Positions 52,443 to 62,075 of a DNA stretch of 64,000 nucleotides are shown in pieces. The DNA comes from Candidatus Eiseniibacteriota bacterium. Its GTDB lineage: Bacteria; Eisenbacteria; RBG-16-71-46; CAIMUX01. The stretch spans positions 295,498 through 359,497 of the forward strand of contig JADJQY010000005.1 in assembly GCA_016712505.1 (NCBI GenBank), written 5' to 3'. Position 1 is the stretch's first letter; every line of letters starts with the position of its first letter. Below the pieces are notes generated by a model, which had not been told where the DNA came from, did not search any database, and worked only from the letters and a program-made list of their open reading frames with translations. The translations under genes and the position numbers were made by a program.

Positions 52443-54344
52443 TCAGCGCTGGCTCGAGCCGCCCGCCTGCTCCCGAAGCGTACGCGCCAGCGCCGAGTCC
52501 CCCAGGGCGTCGGCCAGCTCGATGGCCTCCCTCCGCGGAGCGTCGGTCCTCGGCTGGTCCTGGAGCAGAAGCAGGTATTGCGAGAGACCCGCCTTCCTCT
52601 CCCCGGCACGAACCAGCACGCGGGCGCGGCTCCAGCGGATGTCCCAGGCGGAGGGGTGGAGGGAGAGGAGGTGGGCGAAGGTGGAGTCGGCGGCGGGGTA
52701 GTGGGACTGGGCGGCGAGGGACTCGGCGAGATTAAGGAGGAGCGTGGGGTGATCGGGAGCGAGGTCGAGGCCGCGGCGATAGCTGGCGGCGGCGGCGGCG
52801 GGCCGGCCGGCGGCAGTTTGGGCACGGCCGAGGTTGTTCCAGGCAGCGATGTAGCCCGGGTTCTCGCGCAGCGCGGCCTGGTACGCCTCGATGGCGGGGA
52901 CGGGGCGCTCGAGGGCGATCCAGGCGTCGCCGAGGCTGGAGTACGACTGGAAGTAGCCGCCGCTCCGAAGGCCTGGGGGCTCGTAGCGGAGCGCGAGGTG
53001 AAGCAGGACGAGGGCGACCAGGGCGGCGGCGAGGCGCGGGGCGCGACCGACCTGGGGTGCGCGGACGGTGCGGGCGAGCCACTCGAGCGAGCCGGCGGCG
53101 AAGATCGGGACGAGGTAGACGATCGGCACGCGGTAGCGGGAGCAGACGAAGAAGAGCACGACCGATACGGCGTAGAGCGCGGCGACGGCGGCGAGCGCGC
53201 GGGCGCGCGTATCGCGCCGACAGAGGACGATCACACCGAGCAGGGCGAGCGGTAGCCAGAGGCCGTAGCCCGTCGGAAGCCAGCGGAGACTGCGCAACTG
53301 CGCCTGGGCGAATCGTGGATCCTCGTTGTTCTTGATCTCCCACGGAGAGAGGATTAGGCGGACCTTCCGAACGGTCAGGGACAACGCAGCGGAGGGATCC
53401 TCGCGCCAGAAGCGGAGACCCCGGCGGGTCCAGTAGTCGGAAACCTCGGCGCCAGCCAGAGGACGACCGGCCGCCTGCTCGGCCTGCTGGATAGCATCGT
53501 CGTACCCTCCCTGCCAGTCGGTGCGGAGACCGGGTGCGGTGGCGGACCAGCCGGTAGCGTCGGGATTGTTGCCGAGATAGAAGTTGATCCCCCCCTGCCA
53601 GGCGATCGGAGTTCGCGGGTCGCCGACCGAGAGGTTGTGCAGCCAGACCGGGAGGATCGGCAGGAGCAGCCCAAAGGTAACCAGCGCGAGGGCCCGCGCT
53701 CCTGCGCGCTCGAGCCGCGGGAGCCGACCCGCCGGGGAGGAGCCTTCTCCGCGGCGCAGGGCAGCCCAGAAAACGGCCGGGAGGCAGAGCAGGATGTTGG
53801 GTCTGGTGATGGCGGCGAGACCCGCGATTCCCCCCCAGATCAGGAACTCCCCAGCTGTTGGTGGGTCACTCCTCCGGGCGGTGATCCGCTCGAGCAGGAG
53901 CATCACCCAGAAGGTGAAGAGCGGTTCGAGCAGCAGCTCCGTCTCATGGTGGATCGGGAGCCAGAGCGCCGCGGCAAGCAGACCGGCAAAGAGGGCAAAG
54001 GGACGACTGAGCAGGCGCGAAGCGATCCGGTGGGTCAGCGACACCGTGGCAAGGCCGAGACCGAGCTGAAGCAGGCGCGGGGACCAGACCAGCTCGCCGG
54101 TGAAGCGATGCAGCAGGGCGAGCAGATAGGGATAGAGCGGCGCGCGGAAGAAGCTCTCCGACTCCCCCCCACCCCCGGCCAGACGTAGCGCCCACTCGAC
54201 GTGGTAGCGCGCGTCCATCAGGGGGGCGCGAAAGGTCGGCCACGCCGATAGCTCGAGCAGGTGCCAGAGACGCAACCCGGCGGCCACCGCCAGTACCACG
54301 GCGATGTCGCGCCAGGCGCGCTGATCTGTGCGGGGAGCTGCCAT
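52443..54344 (-). CDS. GT-C-like membrane glycosyltransferase with C-terminal TPR repeats (second copy)
   Basis: 633 residues from ATG 54344. N-terminal membrane region with WPTFRAPLMDARYHVEWALR and FFRAPLYPYLLALLHRFTGE, the same acidic-loop order as the 43781-46174 protein; GGINFYLGNNPDATGW is an extracytoplasmic segment also seen there (MTFYQGNNEENASG). From about residue 450 there are TPR units (YFQSYSSLGDAWIALERPVP, YIAAWNNLGRAQTAAGRPAA, HPTLLLNLAESLAAQSHYPA). Presumed envelope protein glycosyltransferase; donor and acceptor unknown. Its promoter places the transcription start at or next to the ATG. Confidence 0.86.
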   Translation of the reverse strand: MAAPRTDQRAWRDIAVVLAVAAGLRLWHLLELSAWPTFRAPLMDARYHVEWALRLAGGGGESESFFRAPLYPYLLALLHRFTGELVWSPRLLQLGLGLATVSLTHRIASRLLSRPFALFAGLLAAALWLPIHHETELLLEPLFTFWVMLLLERITARRSDPPTAGEFLIWGGIAGLAAITRPNILLCLPAVFWAALRRGEGSSPAGRLPRLERAGARALALVTFGLLLPILPVWLHNLSVGDPRTPIAWQGGINFYLGNNPDATGWSATAPGLRTDWQGGYDDAIQQAEQAAGRPLAGAEVSDYWTRRGLRFWREDPSAALSLTVRKVRLILSPWEIKNNEDPRFAQAQLRSLRWLPTGYGLWLPLALLGVIVLCRRDTRARALAAVAALYAVSVVLFFVCSRYRVPIVYLVPIFAAGSLEWLARTVRAPQVGRAPRLAAALVALVLLHLALRYEPPGLRSGGYFQSYSSLGDAWIALERPVPAIEAYQAALRENPGYIAAWNNLGRAQTAAGRPAAAAASYRRGLDLAPDHPTLLLNLAESLAAQSHYPAADSTFAHLLSLHPSAWDIRWSRARVLVRAGERKAGLSQYLLLLQDQPRTDAPRREAIELADALGDSALARTLREQAGGSSQR

Positions 54345-54350
54345 GGCCGG

Positions 54351-54379
54351 ATATGACACACGGAAGCGTGCGGGGTCAA
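54351..54379 (-). promoter_or_regulatory. Promoter predicting a leaderless glycosyltransferase mRNA
   Basis: Minus-strand TTGACC (54374-54379), 17-bp spacer, TCATAT (54351-54356), then CCGGCC and the ATG at 54342-54344. The expected start point, 6-7 nt after the -10, is the first base of the ATG. No Shine-Dalgarno is present. Confidence 0.55.
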
Positions 54380-54397
54380 TCCTCGGGCGAAGCACCA

Positions 54398-56242
54398 ATC
54401 GGGATAGGGGGTAGCCGGTGATCCCGGCTACTCCCCTCCCACACCACCGGACAAGCGGGTCCGCATCCGGCGGTTCGGAGAGTTGAGGTCACGCACCGAG
54501 CGAGGAAGTCCTCGTTCGGTGAACCAGCGGTTCGGGATCGCGATGTGCAGCCCAATCGCCGAGTTCTTCCACCAGCGGCGAGTGTTCGCCGCGATCCTCC
54601 GGGCCAGTTCCGGACCGACCCCGCGAGAGGTCAGTTCCCGGAAGACCGTTCGGCCGCGCTTCCACTGCTTCAGTTGGATCGCTCGGAGGCGGTGACGGAT
54701 CCATTCATCAAGTTCTCGGAAGATCTTCGGTGTCTCGGCCAAACGGGAAGTATGCCTTCCATCCCAGCAGGTACGGTCGTAGGTCTCCGATCACTTGCTC
54801 CAGGCTCCGTCCTCCCACGCGACGGGTCATCCATCGCACCCGTTGCTTCATCGCGTTCAGAGCTTTCTCCGCGACGCGGACCCGGATCGTCTTTCCCGCG
54901 CTCACCCAGAGGGAGAACCAAGGAACTTCCGATCCCAGACCCGCGCCACCGCGCTCTTCGACTCGTTGATCTGGAGCTTCAAGTCGCCGTAGAGACGACG
55001 CAGCAGAGCCATCACTCGTTCGCCCGCTCGCTTCGACCGCACATAGACATTGCCGTCATCGGCGTAGCGCACGAAGGCATGACCCCGCTGGTCCAGCTCC
55101 CTGATCGACTTCGTCGAGGAGCAGGTTGGCCAGAAGCGGTGAGAGAGGTCCTCCTTGCGGGGTCCCTTCGTGCCGCTCCATGACCACTCCTTGGCTCATC
55201 ACGCCTGCTTCCAGATACCGACGGACCAGTCGCAGCACCCGTTTGTCCTCGATCCGCTTCGCCAACCGTCCCATCAAGAGGTCGTGGTTCACCCGGTCGA
55301 AGAACTTCTCGAGGTCCACGTCACCACCCAGCGACGGCCTGCCTGGACGTACCCTCGCGCACGCCGTACGGCATCGTGCGCCCGGCGTCCCGGTCGGAAC
55401 CCGTAGCTGTGATCGGAGAAGGTTGGATCGAAGATCGGTTGGAGGACTTGAAGCAGGGCTTGCTGGATGAGGCGGTCCACTACGGTCGGGATGCCAAGCT
55501 CGCGCTCGCCACCACCCGCCTTGGGGATGAGCTGCCGCTTCACCGGCTGCGGTCGGTAGGTGCCTGCCAGCAGTTGCTCGCGGACTCCTGCCCAATGTTC
55601 CTGCAGCCAGGCCGGTAGCGCTTCCACCGTCATCCCATCGATCCCGGGACTGCCCTTGTTTTCCCGAACTCGCTTGTACGCGGCCAGCATGTTGGGACGG
55701 CTCACCGCCCGTTCCATGACACCGCTCGCTCCTGAGCCCTCTTTCTCTCGAGGAGCCGTTGAGGTCTCCACACTCCGTTCTACACTCGGGGCTTCACCCT
55801 ACCCTCGAACGGGAGCTCCAATTGCTCGGACATCTGTGACCTGACCTCTCCGATCCCCGTGAGCGAAAAGCTCTCCCTCTCGTTCGGCCCTTCGTCGCCT
55901 CGCGGCGACTACTACGGCCTCGGCTGACTTCTCGCTCCGCCGATCGCTCGGCGTCGCCCTTTCAGGCGTGAAGCGAGATCTCCCGGGTAAGAACACAGAC
56001 CTTCCCCGCAACACCGCCGGATTTACGCCACGTCCCCTTGGTCACGAAGGCTTCGCGGTCACTTGCCCGCTCGCCTCGGTCAGCAGCGCCTCGTATCCGG
56101 TTCTTGTCCATCGGCCCGCGGGTTCGTTCCACGCTTCCTTCGGACGGTCGGTCACCCTTCCGCCCTTGCGCTTCCCTTCCCTCGCTGTGACCTGCTCAGG
56201 AGAGGACTTGCACCTCTAAGTCTGTGCCCATGCCGGGCGCAC
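54398..56242 (-). mobile_element. Group II intron, class C-like, inserted after a transcription terminator
   Basis: The 5' end reads GTGCGCCCGGCATGGGCAC (boundary at 56242) followed by the conserved TTAGAGGTGCAAGTCCTCTC segment. About 470 nt of ribozyme RNA precede the intron-encoded protein. The 3' part has a domain V-like GAACCGCCGGATGCGGACCC...GTCCGGTGG hairpin (about 54440-54482) and a domain VI-like stem GTAGCCGG/CCGGCTAC (about 54410-54430), with the 3' boundary near 54398 (within about 10 nt). Length of about 1.85 kb suits class C. The 5' exon is an intrinsic terminator hairpin, the known preferred target type of this class. Confidence 0.85.
54428..55771 (-). pseudogene. ltrA: Group II intron reverse transcriptase/maturase, four frameshifts
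   Basis: Fragments in order: RT N-terminus from GTG 55771 (NKGSPGIDGMTVEAL, KRQLIPKAGGGERELGIPTV, FDPTFSDHSYGFRPGRRAHD); after a shift near 55328 VDLEKFFDRVNHDLLMGRL and HEGTPQGGPLSPLLANLLLD; after a shift near 55095 the catalytic FVRYADDGNVYVRSKRAGER; after a shift near 54920 VRWMTRRVGGRSLEQVIG; after a shift near 54735 the maturase domain (RAIQLKQWKRGRTVFRELTS...IPNRWFTERGLPRSVRDLNS). Each shift is a single-base gain or loss. All conserved boxes survive, so the gene is either recently broken or the indels are sequence errors. The stop lies in the domain V/VI region. Confidence 0.88.
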
Positions 56243-56277
56243 AAGAAAAGGGAGTCGAGCCTTTCGGCTCGACTCCC
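56243..56277 (-). terminator. Strong intrinsic terminator of the large secreted protein gene
   Basis: On the minus strand GGGAGTCGAGCC (56266-56277), loop GAAA, GGCTCGACTCCC (56250-56261), then TTTTCTT (56243-56249). Perfect 12-bp stem and T-tract. It lies 40 nt after the stop at 56318, and the group II intron begins at the very next base. Confidence 0.9.
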
Positions 56278-56317
56278 CTTCCGGAGAATCCGATCTGCCT
56301 GATTCGTTCGGATCGAA

Positions 56318-59300
56318 CTACTTCAGGATGACCATCTTCTTGTTGGTCTTGTAAGCACCGGCCTCGAGCTGGCTCCAGTACACGCCGGCACCGACCTTGC
56401 GGCCGGCATCGTCCGTACCATCCCAGACCTCGGTGTGCTCACCAGCGGTCAGGTTGCCGGAGACGAGCGTCTTCACCTTACGACCGTTGACGTCGTAGAT
56501 GATCAGCTCGGCCGGGCCGCCAGCCGCGAGCGAGAAGCGGATCGAGGTGCGCGGGTTGAACGGGTTCGGCGAGTTCTGGTACAGACGGGTCGCCGGACCG
56601 GCCTCGAACGTTCCATCCGTATCCACGTCCGTGCTGGTTCCGCACGGGTTGGTGCAGAGGCTCGGGATGTTGGCGTCGCCACCGTAGATCCAGCGGAGAG
56701 CCTCGCGGATCTCCTGGTAGGCCGCGGTCACGATGTGGGCCGAGTCACCGACGCACTCCTCGGTGACGTCCCGCTCCGACATGTGGTTGTAGGAGTAACC
56801 GTCGAGCACCGCACGGTAGTTGTCCGAGTTGGCCGTCACCACCGACTTCACGACCTGCGCGTAGTTGGTGTTGGACGGCGGAACGCGGTCGTAGTCGTTG
56901 TAGACGCGGTTACCCACGCCGCCAGCGACCGCCTGCAGCACGTCGAAGGTGAACTTCTGCGGGCACCAGTTGCCGAAGACGTCGTACGCAATCGCCGGGC
57001 TGAACTGTCCGCCGGCCGCGCTGTTCACGCGGACGCAGAAGCTCTCGTCGGCCGGCGTCGTCGGGCCGCAGTTGTCGATGTTGTAGGCATCGCACTTGTT
57101 GTTGGCGCCGAGGTAGTTCACGAGGAAGTTCGGGTTCCGGCTCTGGAGGATGTAGGCCAGGTTGTCACCGTTGCCGATGAAGCCCTGACGGTTCGTGGTC
57201 ACGTTGCCGTTGCACACGATCGCCGAGAGCCAGTCACCGAAGAGGGTGAAGTCCGTGGTCTCCATCGCATCCTGGACCGCGCCGCCGACATACAGGAGCG
57301 TCTGGCGGTAGCCCATCATCTGGACGAGGCCGATACCGTTGTTGCCACCAACCGAACGGTTGAAGGCGGCGTTCCAGTTCGACTGCGCGTCGTTGTAGTC
57401 GTAGCGATCCCACTTGGTCGGATTCGGGATCGGAGCACCCGGGCCCGCGCCATTCAGGATCACGTTCAGGGCGTTCTCGACGAAGAACTGGTTACCGGTA
57501 TTGATGTCCACGCACAGGATGCACGGGAACTTCGCGGTACCAGCATCCATGCGCCAGCTGGGGAGGATCTCGAACTCGAAGTAGTTCTTACCCGCGGTAT
57601 CCGGATAGTAGTAGTACTCGGTCGGGGTGCAGGTGTAGTTGGCCGTGATGAAGTACTCGACCTGGGTACCAGGGGCGAGGATTCCGTCACGGATCATCTC
57701 GTTGTTGTTCGTGCCCTCGGTCGCGAAGTCGTCATCCGACTCCCGGAACTCGGACCAGAACTTGTTCTTCGAGACCTGCGCGCCCGACTGGATCGAGTCC
57801 ATCTGGCCGAAGGTGAATTGACCCGCCGTGCCGTTGGAGATGTTCAGCCCGTCGCGGACCGCATCCTTCCACGCCGTGTAGTTCGGAACCGCCGCCTGGC
57901 CCGGCCCCTCGCGACGCATGCGCCACCACATCCGCGCTTCCCACTTGGTCGAGGTCGTGGGAATCGGACCGCTGATGACGAGCGAGTCACCGAGAAGATC
58001 CGGGGTCGGATTGTCGCGGTGGACGTCGTAGGACGAGTCGGCATTGCCCGCGTTCGTGGTCGATAGGAGCAGTCCCTGCCCGTAGCCGTCCTGGAACTGA
58101 CCACCGTTGTCGAACGCCACGACCGGCGCATTGGCAACACCCGTGATGCAGATCTCGAAGTTGTCGAAGATCGGCGAGAAGTTGGTGATGTTCGTGCACT
58201 GGGTCGGCGGGATGGCAAACGCGTCGCAGGACGAGTAGACCTCCATGACCATGCTGATCAGATCGCAGGTCGCGGGGATCGAGTTGTCCGTCGCCACGTT
58301 GGCCGACTGGAAGCAGACCGGGTCCTGGCCCACGAAGAAGTAGGTGTCCTGACCCTGGCGGCCGGACCACTGCGTGTTGCCGGTCTCCGGGCAGACGTAC
58401 GGGAAGAAGTTCCAACCCGGACGATAGAACACGCCGTTCGCCTGCGGCATCACGGCGTACATGTCCCAGTAACCGATGATCTTGTTGAAGCTCGCACCCA
58501 GCGCGCCCTTGTTCGCCGGAGGCGAGAAGGCCTGAACGTGCTGACCCGTGGGGTGATCACCCAGGTCGCCGGTGTTGGCGTGGAACTTCATGACGTAGCC
58601 CTCGAGCCGGCAGGCGCAGGGATCGAGGATGGTGTACTCGGACAGGTTCGCGACGCCCCAGAAGGTGCCGACCGAACCGCAGGTGTTGGGCACCCAGCCC
58701 TGAGCGCCCGACTCGTAGTTGTAGGTCACCGAGGAGCCAACGCCCGCGCCCGAGAGCACGACGTTGTCGACGCCGAAGGGACCGTAGTCGGTCGCCCAGT
58801 CGCCGTCCTCGTCCGAGAAGCCGCCGTCAGCGGTCATCTCGAACACCAGCCGGTAGGTGGTGTTGCCCTGGAACTGCGCGTTGAACACGGTGAACTGCGC
58901 GTGCGCGTAGGTGTTGGTCGACGGATCGCCAATCACATCATCGAAGCCGGTGCTGTTGAGCGAGAACACGTCGCCGCTCTGGAGACGGATCGTCACCTTC
59001 GAGTAGTCGAAGGCCGGCTCGGTGTTGTTGAAGTAGTCTAAGTCGATGACCACGTCGCCCGTGCCGGTGTAGGTGAGCGCCGGGCTCTCCCAACGCTGGC
59101 ACCAGGCGTTCCCGTAGCCAAGTCCCGCGATCCAGCAGAGGGCGTCGGCCTCATCCTCATAGATGCCAACCCACGCGCTGGCCGTGCCGGAGATGATCGG
59201 GGCGGCAACTGCGTTGCCGTGACCGCTCCAGGCCGCCGCGTCGATCCGCTTCCAGAAGGCGCCGGTGTTGGCCGAGATGTCGACGGCGTACCAACCTTCG

Positions 59301-59566
59301 ACGCTGCCGCTCGGGTTGTGGTCGAACGTCCACACATCGCCAGGAACGGCGTAGAGTGCGCCGCTGATGGTCTGCGTGTATCCGTAACAGAACGTATCTG
59401 CTCGCGCGAAGCCTTCGGGAGCACGCATCGGCATATCAGAGCCGAGCCCCGGTCGATTCGGATCGACCGTGGCGTTCTGAATGCCTTGGTGAGGCTCCCG
59501 GGCGAAAGCGGTCGCTGACGTCGTGGCCGCGAGGGCCAAAACCATCAACGCAGAGCACTTCCTCAT
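56318..59566 (-). CDS. Large secreted protein with FlgD-like C-terminal domain
   Basis: 1082 residues from ATG 59566 (GGAGG 6 nt upstream). Signal peptide ALMVLALAATTSATAFA. Several strand-rich, Asn/Gly/aromatic-rich domains with many Cys (e.g. CVDINTGNQFFVENALNVIL, DYGPFGVDNVVLSGAGVG, a likely lectin-like or MAM-like sandwich). The last 85 residues are a canonical FCB sorting/FlgD-like module (LYQNSPNPFNPRTSIRFSL, ELIIYDVNGRKVKTLVSG, GVYWSQLEAGAYKTNKKMVI). By eye its base composition is less GC-rich than its neighbours. Dedicated promoter, 400-nt leader and strong terminator suggest high expression of a surface or extracellular protein; activity unknown, although the middle region around YLGANNKCDAYNI is peptidase-C25-like in feel only. 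Confidence 0.85.
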   Translation of the reverse strand: MRKCSALMVLALAATTSATAFAREPHQGIQNATVDPNRPGLGSDMPMRAPEGFARADTFCYGYTQTISGALYAVPGDVWTFDHNPSGSVEGWYAVDISANTGAFWKRIDAAAWSGHGNAVAAPIISGTASAWVGIYEDEADALCWIAGLGYGNAWCQRWESPALTYTGTGDVVIDLDYFNNTEPAFDYSKVTIRLQSGDVFSLNSTGFDDVIGDPSTNTYAHAQFTVFNAQFQGNTTYRLVFEMTADGGFSDEDGDWATDYGPFGVDNVVLSGAGVGSSVTYNYESGAQGWVPNTCGSVGTFWGVANLSEYTILDPCACRLEGYVMKFHANTGDLGDHPTGQHVQAFSPPANKGALGASFNKIIGYWDMYAVMPQANGVFYRPGWNFFPYVCPETGNTQWSGRQGQDTYFFVGQDPVCFQSANVATDNSIPATCDLISMVMEVYSSCDAFAIPPTQCTNITNFSPIFDNFEICITGVANAPVVAFDNGGQFQDGYGQGLLLSTTNAGNADSSYDVHRDNPTPDLLGDSLVISGPIPTTSTKWEARMWWRMRREGPGQAAVPNYTAWKDAVRDGLNISNGTAGQFTFGQMDSIQSGAQVSKNKFWSEFRESDDDFATEGTNNNEMIRDGILAPGTQVEYFITANYTCTPTEYYYYPDTAGKNYFEFEILPSWRMDAGTAKFPCILCVDINTGNQFFVENALNVILNGAGPGAPIPNPTKWDRYDYNDAQSNWNAAFNRSVGGNNGIGLVQMMGYRQTLLYVGGAVQDAMETTDFTLFGDWLSAIVCNGNVTTNRQGFIGNGDNLAYILQSRNPNFLVNYLGANNKCDAYNIDNCGPTTPADESFCVRVNSAAGGQFSPAIAYDVFGNWCPQKFTFDVLQAVAGGVGNRVYNDYDRVPPSNTNYAQVVKSVVTANSDNYRAVLDGYSYNHMSERDVTEECVGDSAHIVTAAYQEIREALRWIYGGDANIPSLCTNPCGTSTDVDTDGTFEAGPATRLYQNSPNPFNPRTSIRFSLAAGGPAELIIYDVNGRKVKTLVSGNLTAGEHTEVWDGTDDAGRKVGAGVYWSQLEAGAYKTNKKMVILK

Positions 59567-59985
59567 TGTCTGCCTCCGTTTGGTTCTGGGTATACGCGGC
59601 TCCGGACCTCTCGCTGCGGTGAGTTCAGTCCGGATACGCATGGGACACTGACAATCCAACTTACGTGCTTCGACTCGCGGTTGTCGGCGAGAGAACTACC
59701 ACCGCCTGAACCGGAGTCAGCGCAGATACGAGCCCGACCTTCCCGTCACGGCCGATTCACCGCTCGCAAGCGGAGGTTCTGCCGTTACAACGATGCTGCT
59801 TTCCCGAAGAAGCCTTCCCGAAGAAGCACAGTCTTTCGGACACTCGACATCTGCGCGCGAAGGGGGGGACTTCCGGCGTCGTTGCTCGTTCAAGGTTGTC
59901 TTGAGCCGCGGTTGATGTGAACCAGTTGTCGTGCACCAGTTGACTCGAACACCGCATGCCCGATTGCTCAGCCTGCAGATCAGTC
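59567..59985 (-). other. Long untranslated leader of the large secreted protein gene
   Basis: About 420 nt without a supportable gene. Contains a 13-bp direct repeat TTCCCGAAGAAGC (59801-59813 and 59815-59827) and a second short repeat ACCAGTTG (around 59918-59942). No known riboswitch class was recognised. Confidence 0.5.
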
Positions 59986-59991
59986 CGCGCC

Positions 59992-60022
59992 ATAGTAGCC
60001 GACGCTTTTTTTACCCTGTCAA
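59992..60022 (-). promoter_or_regulatory. Candidate promoter of the large secreted protein gene
   Basis: Minus-strand TTGACA (60017-60022) inside the last codons of larC, a 19-bp spacer with a run of seven A, and TACTAT (59992-59997). The spacer is longer than ideal; the A-run resembles an UP/curved element. Confidence 0.5.
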
Positions 60023-61244
60023 CGAGTGGTTCCGGGCTCCCCAGGGTTTCGGTGGCCTGCTTCCCCAGACGATCCGTCGGACCTGCCCCTCCAGAAGCGC
60101 CGGGGAGACCCCCGCCGATCGGGCCAGGCGGACGATATCGTCGTGCTCCGGCATCATGCGCGGGCCACTCGGGGCCTCGGCCCACTTGACCGAGACCGGG
60201 CCCCACTCCGTCTCGACCGATTCGAATCGCCGCGGGAGGACCCGGCGCCGCTCCTCCCGGGTACGGACCCCCAGGGTGGTCGAGCCATCCAGGATCCGGA
60301 GCGCAAGCCCGTCGGCCAGCTCCGGCGGAGCGATGACGGTCAGCAGGGTCGCCAGGCGCCCCTTCTTCATGGTGATTGGGGTGCGATAGACATCCAGTGC
60401 CCCCGCGCCGAGAAGATCCTCGCAGAGGGTCGCGGGCATCCGGGGCTCCATGTCGTCGAGCTGGGTCTCGAGCACCACCACCCGATCATGCTCCCCCGCC
60501 CCGGCCGGGTCGTCGACCGCATCGAGGGCGTCGACCTCGCCGATCCACAGCCGGACGAGGTTCGGCAACTCGGGATGGGGCCGGGTACCTGCGCCGTAGC
60601 CAACCCGCTCCACCGTCATGGCCGGGAGCGAGCCGCGGTGGCGTGCCAGGGTGGCGATCAGGGCGGCGGCGGTCGGGGTGAAGAACTCCCTCGATCGCCA
60701 CCGGACGGAGGGGCCAGCCGGCGAGCAGGAGGGCCGTCGCCGGGGCCGGGACCGGAAGGCGCCCGTGATCCATCTCCACGAACCCGGTGGTCATCGGGAT
60801 CACCCCCGCCTCGAGCCGCTCGACCCCGAGGTCATGCAGGGCTACCGCGGCGGCCACGATGTCGACGATCGAGTCGGCCGCCCCGATCTCGTGGAAGTGG
60901 ACCTGCTCGATCGGGATGCCGTGCACCCGGGCCTCGACCTCCCCCAGCGCGCGAAAGGTCCGGATCGCGGCCGCCTTTGCCGGGGCGGGCAGGTCCGCGG
61001 CCCCGATCAGGGCCTCGATCTCGTGCAGATGGCGCTCGTGGGGGTCGTGGTTCGCCCGGACGCGAATGCCCAGCCCGGTCATCCCGCGCTGGGTCCGGCG
61101 TTCGACCGTGACTTCGGTCGGTCCGAGCTTGAGCGCCCGGACGACGGCGAAGAGCCGTTCCTCCGGCCAGCCCGCGTCGAGGAGCGCGCCGACCAGCATG
61201 TCCCCCCCGAGCCCGGTCCAGAAATCGAGATACGCGATCTTCAA
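60011..61244 (-). pseudogene. larC: LarC-type nickel insertion protein for pincer cofactor, frameshifted
   Basis: LarC inserts Ni into the pyridinium-bisthiocarboxylate mononucleotide cofactor of lactate racemase-type enzymes. The start is TTG 61244 directly after the larB stop. N-terminal half KIAYLDFWTGLGGDMLVGAL, EIGAADSIVDIVAAAVALHD, MTTGFVEMDHGRLPVPAPAT. Near 60685-60692 the reading shifts (+1) into EFFTPTAAALIATLARHRGS and continues VETQLDD-type ETQLDDMEPRMPATLCEDLL, TPITMKKGRLATLLTVI to the stop at 60011. In Lactobacillus plantarum LarC is made by programmed frameshifting, so this shift could be real; the many indels in adjacent genes make a sequence error equally likely. No larA or larE is in the window. 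Confidence 0.85.
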
Positions 61245-62040
61245 CTACCCCTCCCGGGTCTCTGCCAGTCGGTTGATGCGCGCGGCGGCGACGCCCGCGC
61301 CGTACCCATTGTCGATGTTCGAGACGAGGACGCCCGAGCCGCAACTGTTCAGCATGGCGAGCAGCGCCGCCAGCCCTCCAAACGAAGCGCCGTATCCGAT
61401 CGAGGTCGGCACGGCGAGCACCACGGTGGGGACGAGCCCAGCCACCACGCTGGCCAGCGCCCCTTCCATGCCGGCCACCACGATGACCACGCGCGCCCGC
61501 TTCAGCAGGTCGCGCTGGGCCAGGATCCGGTGGATTCCGGCCACCCCCACGTCGTGGGGTCGCCACCACTTCCGCACCGAAGGCACGCGCGCGGTGACCG
61601 CGGCCTCCTCCGCGACCGGCAGGTCGGAGGTCCCGGCCGACACCACGGCCACGAGGCCGACCGGGGCTGCAGGTCGCTCCCCGGAAGGTGAAACACGGGC
61701 GGCGGCACGGAAGGTCGAACCGGGCCAGGTGGCCGCGAGCTCCCCTCCCACCGCAGCCTCCGAGCCGGGTGACCAGCACCGAGGAGCCCTGGGGCGGCCA
61801 GCCTCCACCGCGCGCCGTATCTGGTCCCGTGTCTTCCCCTGACCAAACACCGTCTCGGCAGGCCGGTGCGCAGGGCGCGATGATGATCGAGCTTCAGGTC
61901 TCCCCAGATCCTCGAGCGGGAGCTGTTCCAACCGCTCCATCGCGGCATCGAGTTCGAGTTCCCCGACGCACCTGCTCGAGCAGCGCACGCAGCGCCTCGC
62001 GGTGCAGACCGGTCGCTTCGTCGTGGTGTTTCGATTCCAT
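61245..62040 (-). pseudogene. larB: LarB-type pyridinium-3,5-biscarboxylate mononucleotide synthase, frameshifted
   Basis: LarB carboxylates and hydrolyses nicotinate adenine dinucleotide to start the Ni-pincer cofactor. N-terminus from ATG 62040 (MESKHHDEATGLHREALRAL), then GELELDAAMERLEQLPLEDL after a shift near 61968, DLKLDHHRALRTGLP in another frame (around 61860-61910), ETVFGQGKTRDQIRRAVEA, further disruption near 61650-61790, and an intact AIR-carboxylase-like C-terminal part (VVSAGTSDLPVAEEAAVTA, VVAGMEGALASVVAGLVP, VPTSIGYGASFGG, SNIDNGYGAG). At least four single-base indels. Overlaps nothing; larC follows immediately. Confidence 0.82.
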
Positions 62041-62075
62041 GCGCGGAGTATACCGGACCGGAACGAGGGCCGCCG

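Noticed and set aside
56435..58066. 543-codon plus-strand ORF opposite the large secreted protein
   Set aside because: Composition is Val/Arg/Asp-rich as expected for an antisense shadow; no start context and no motif.
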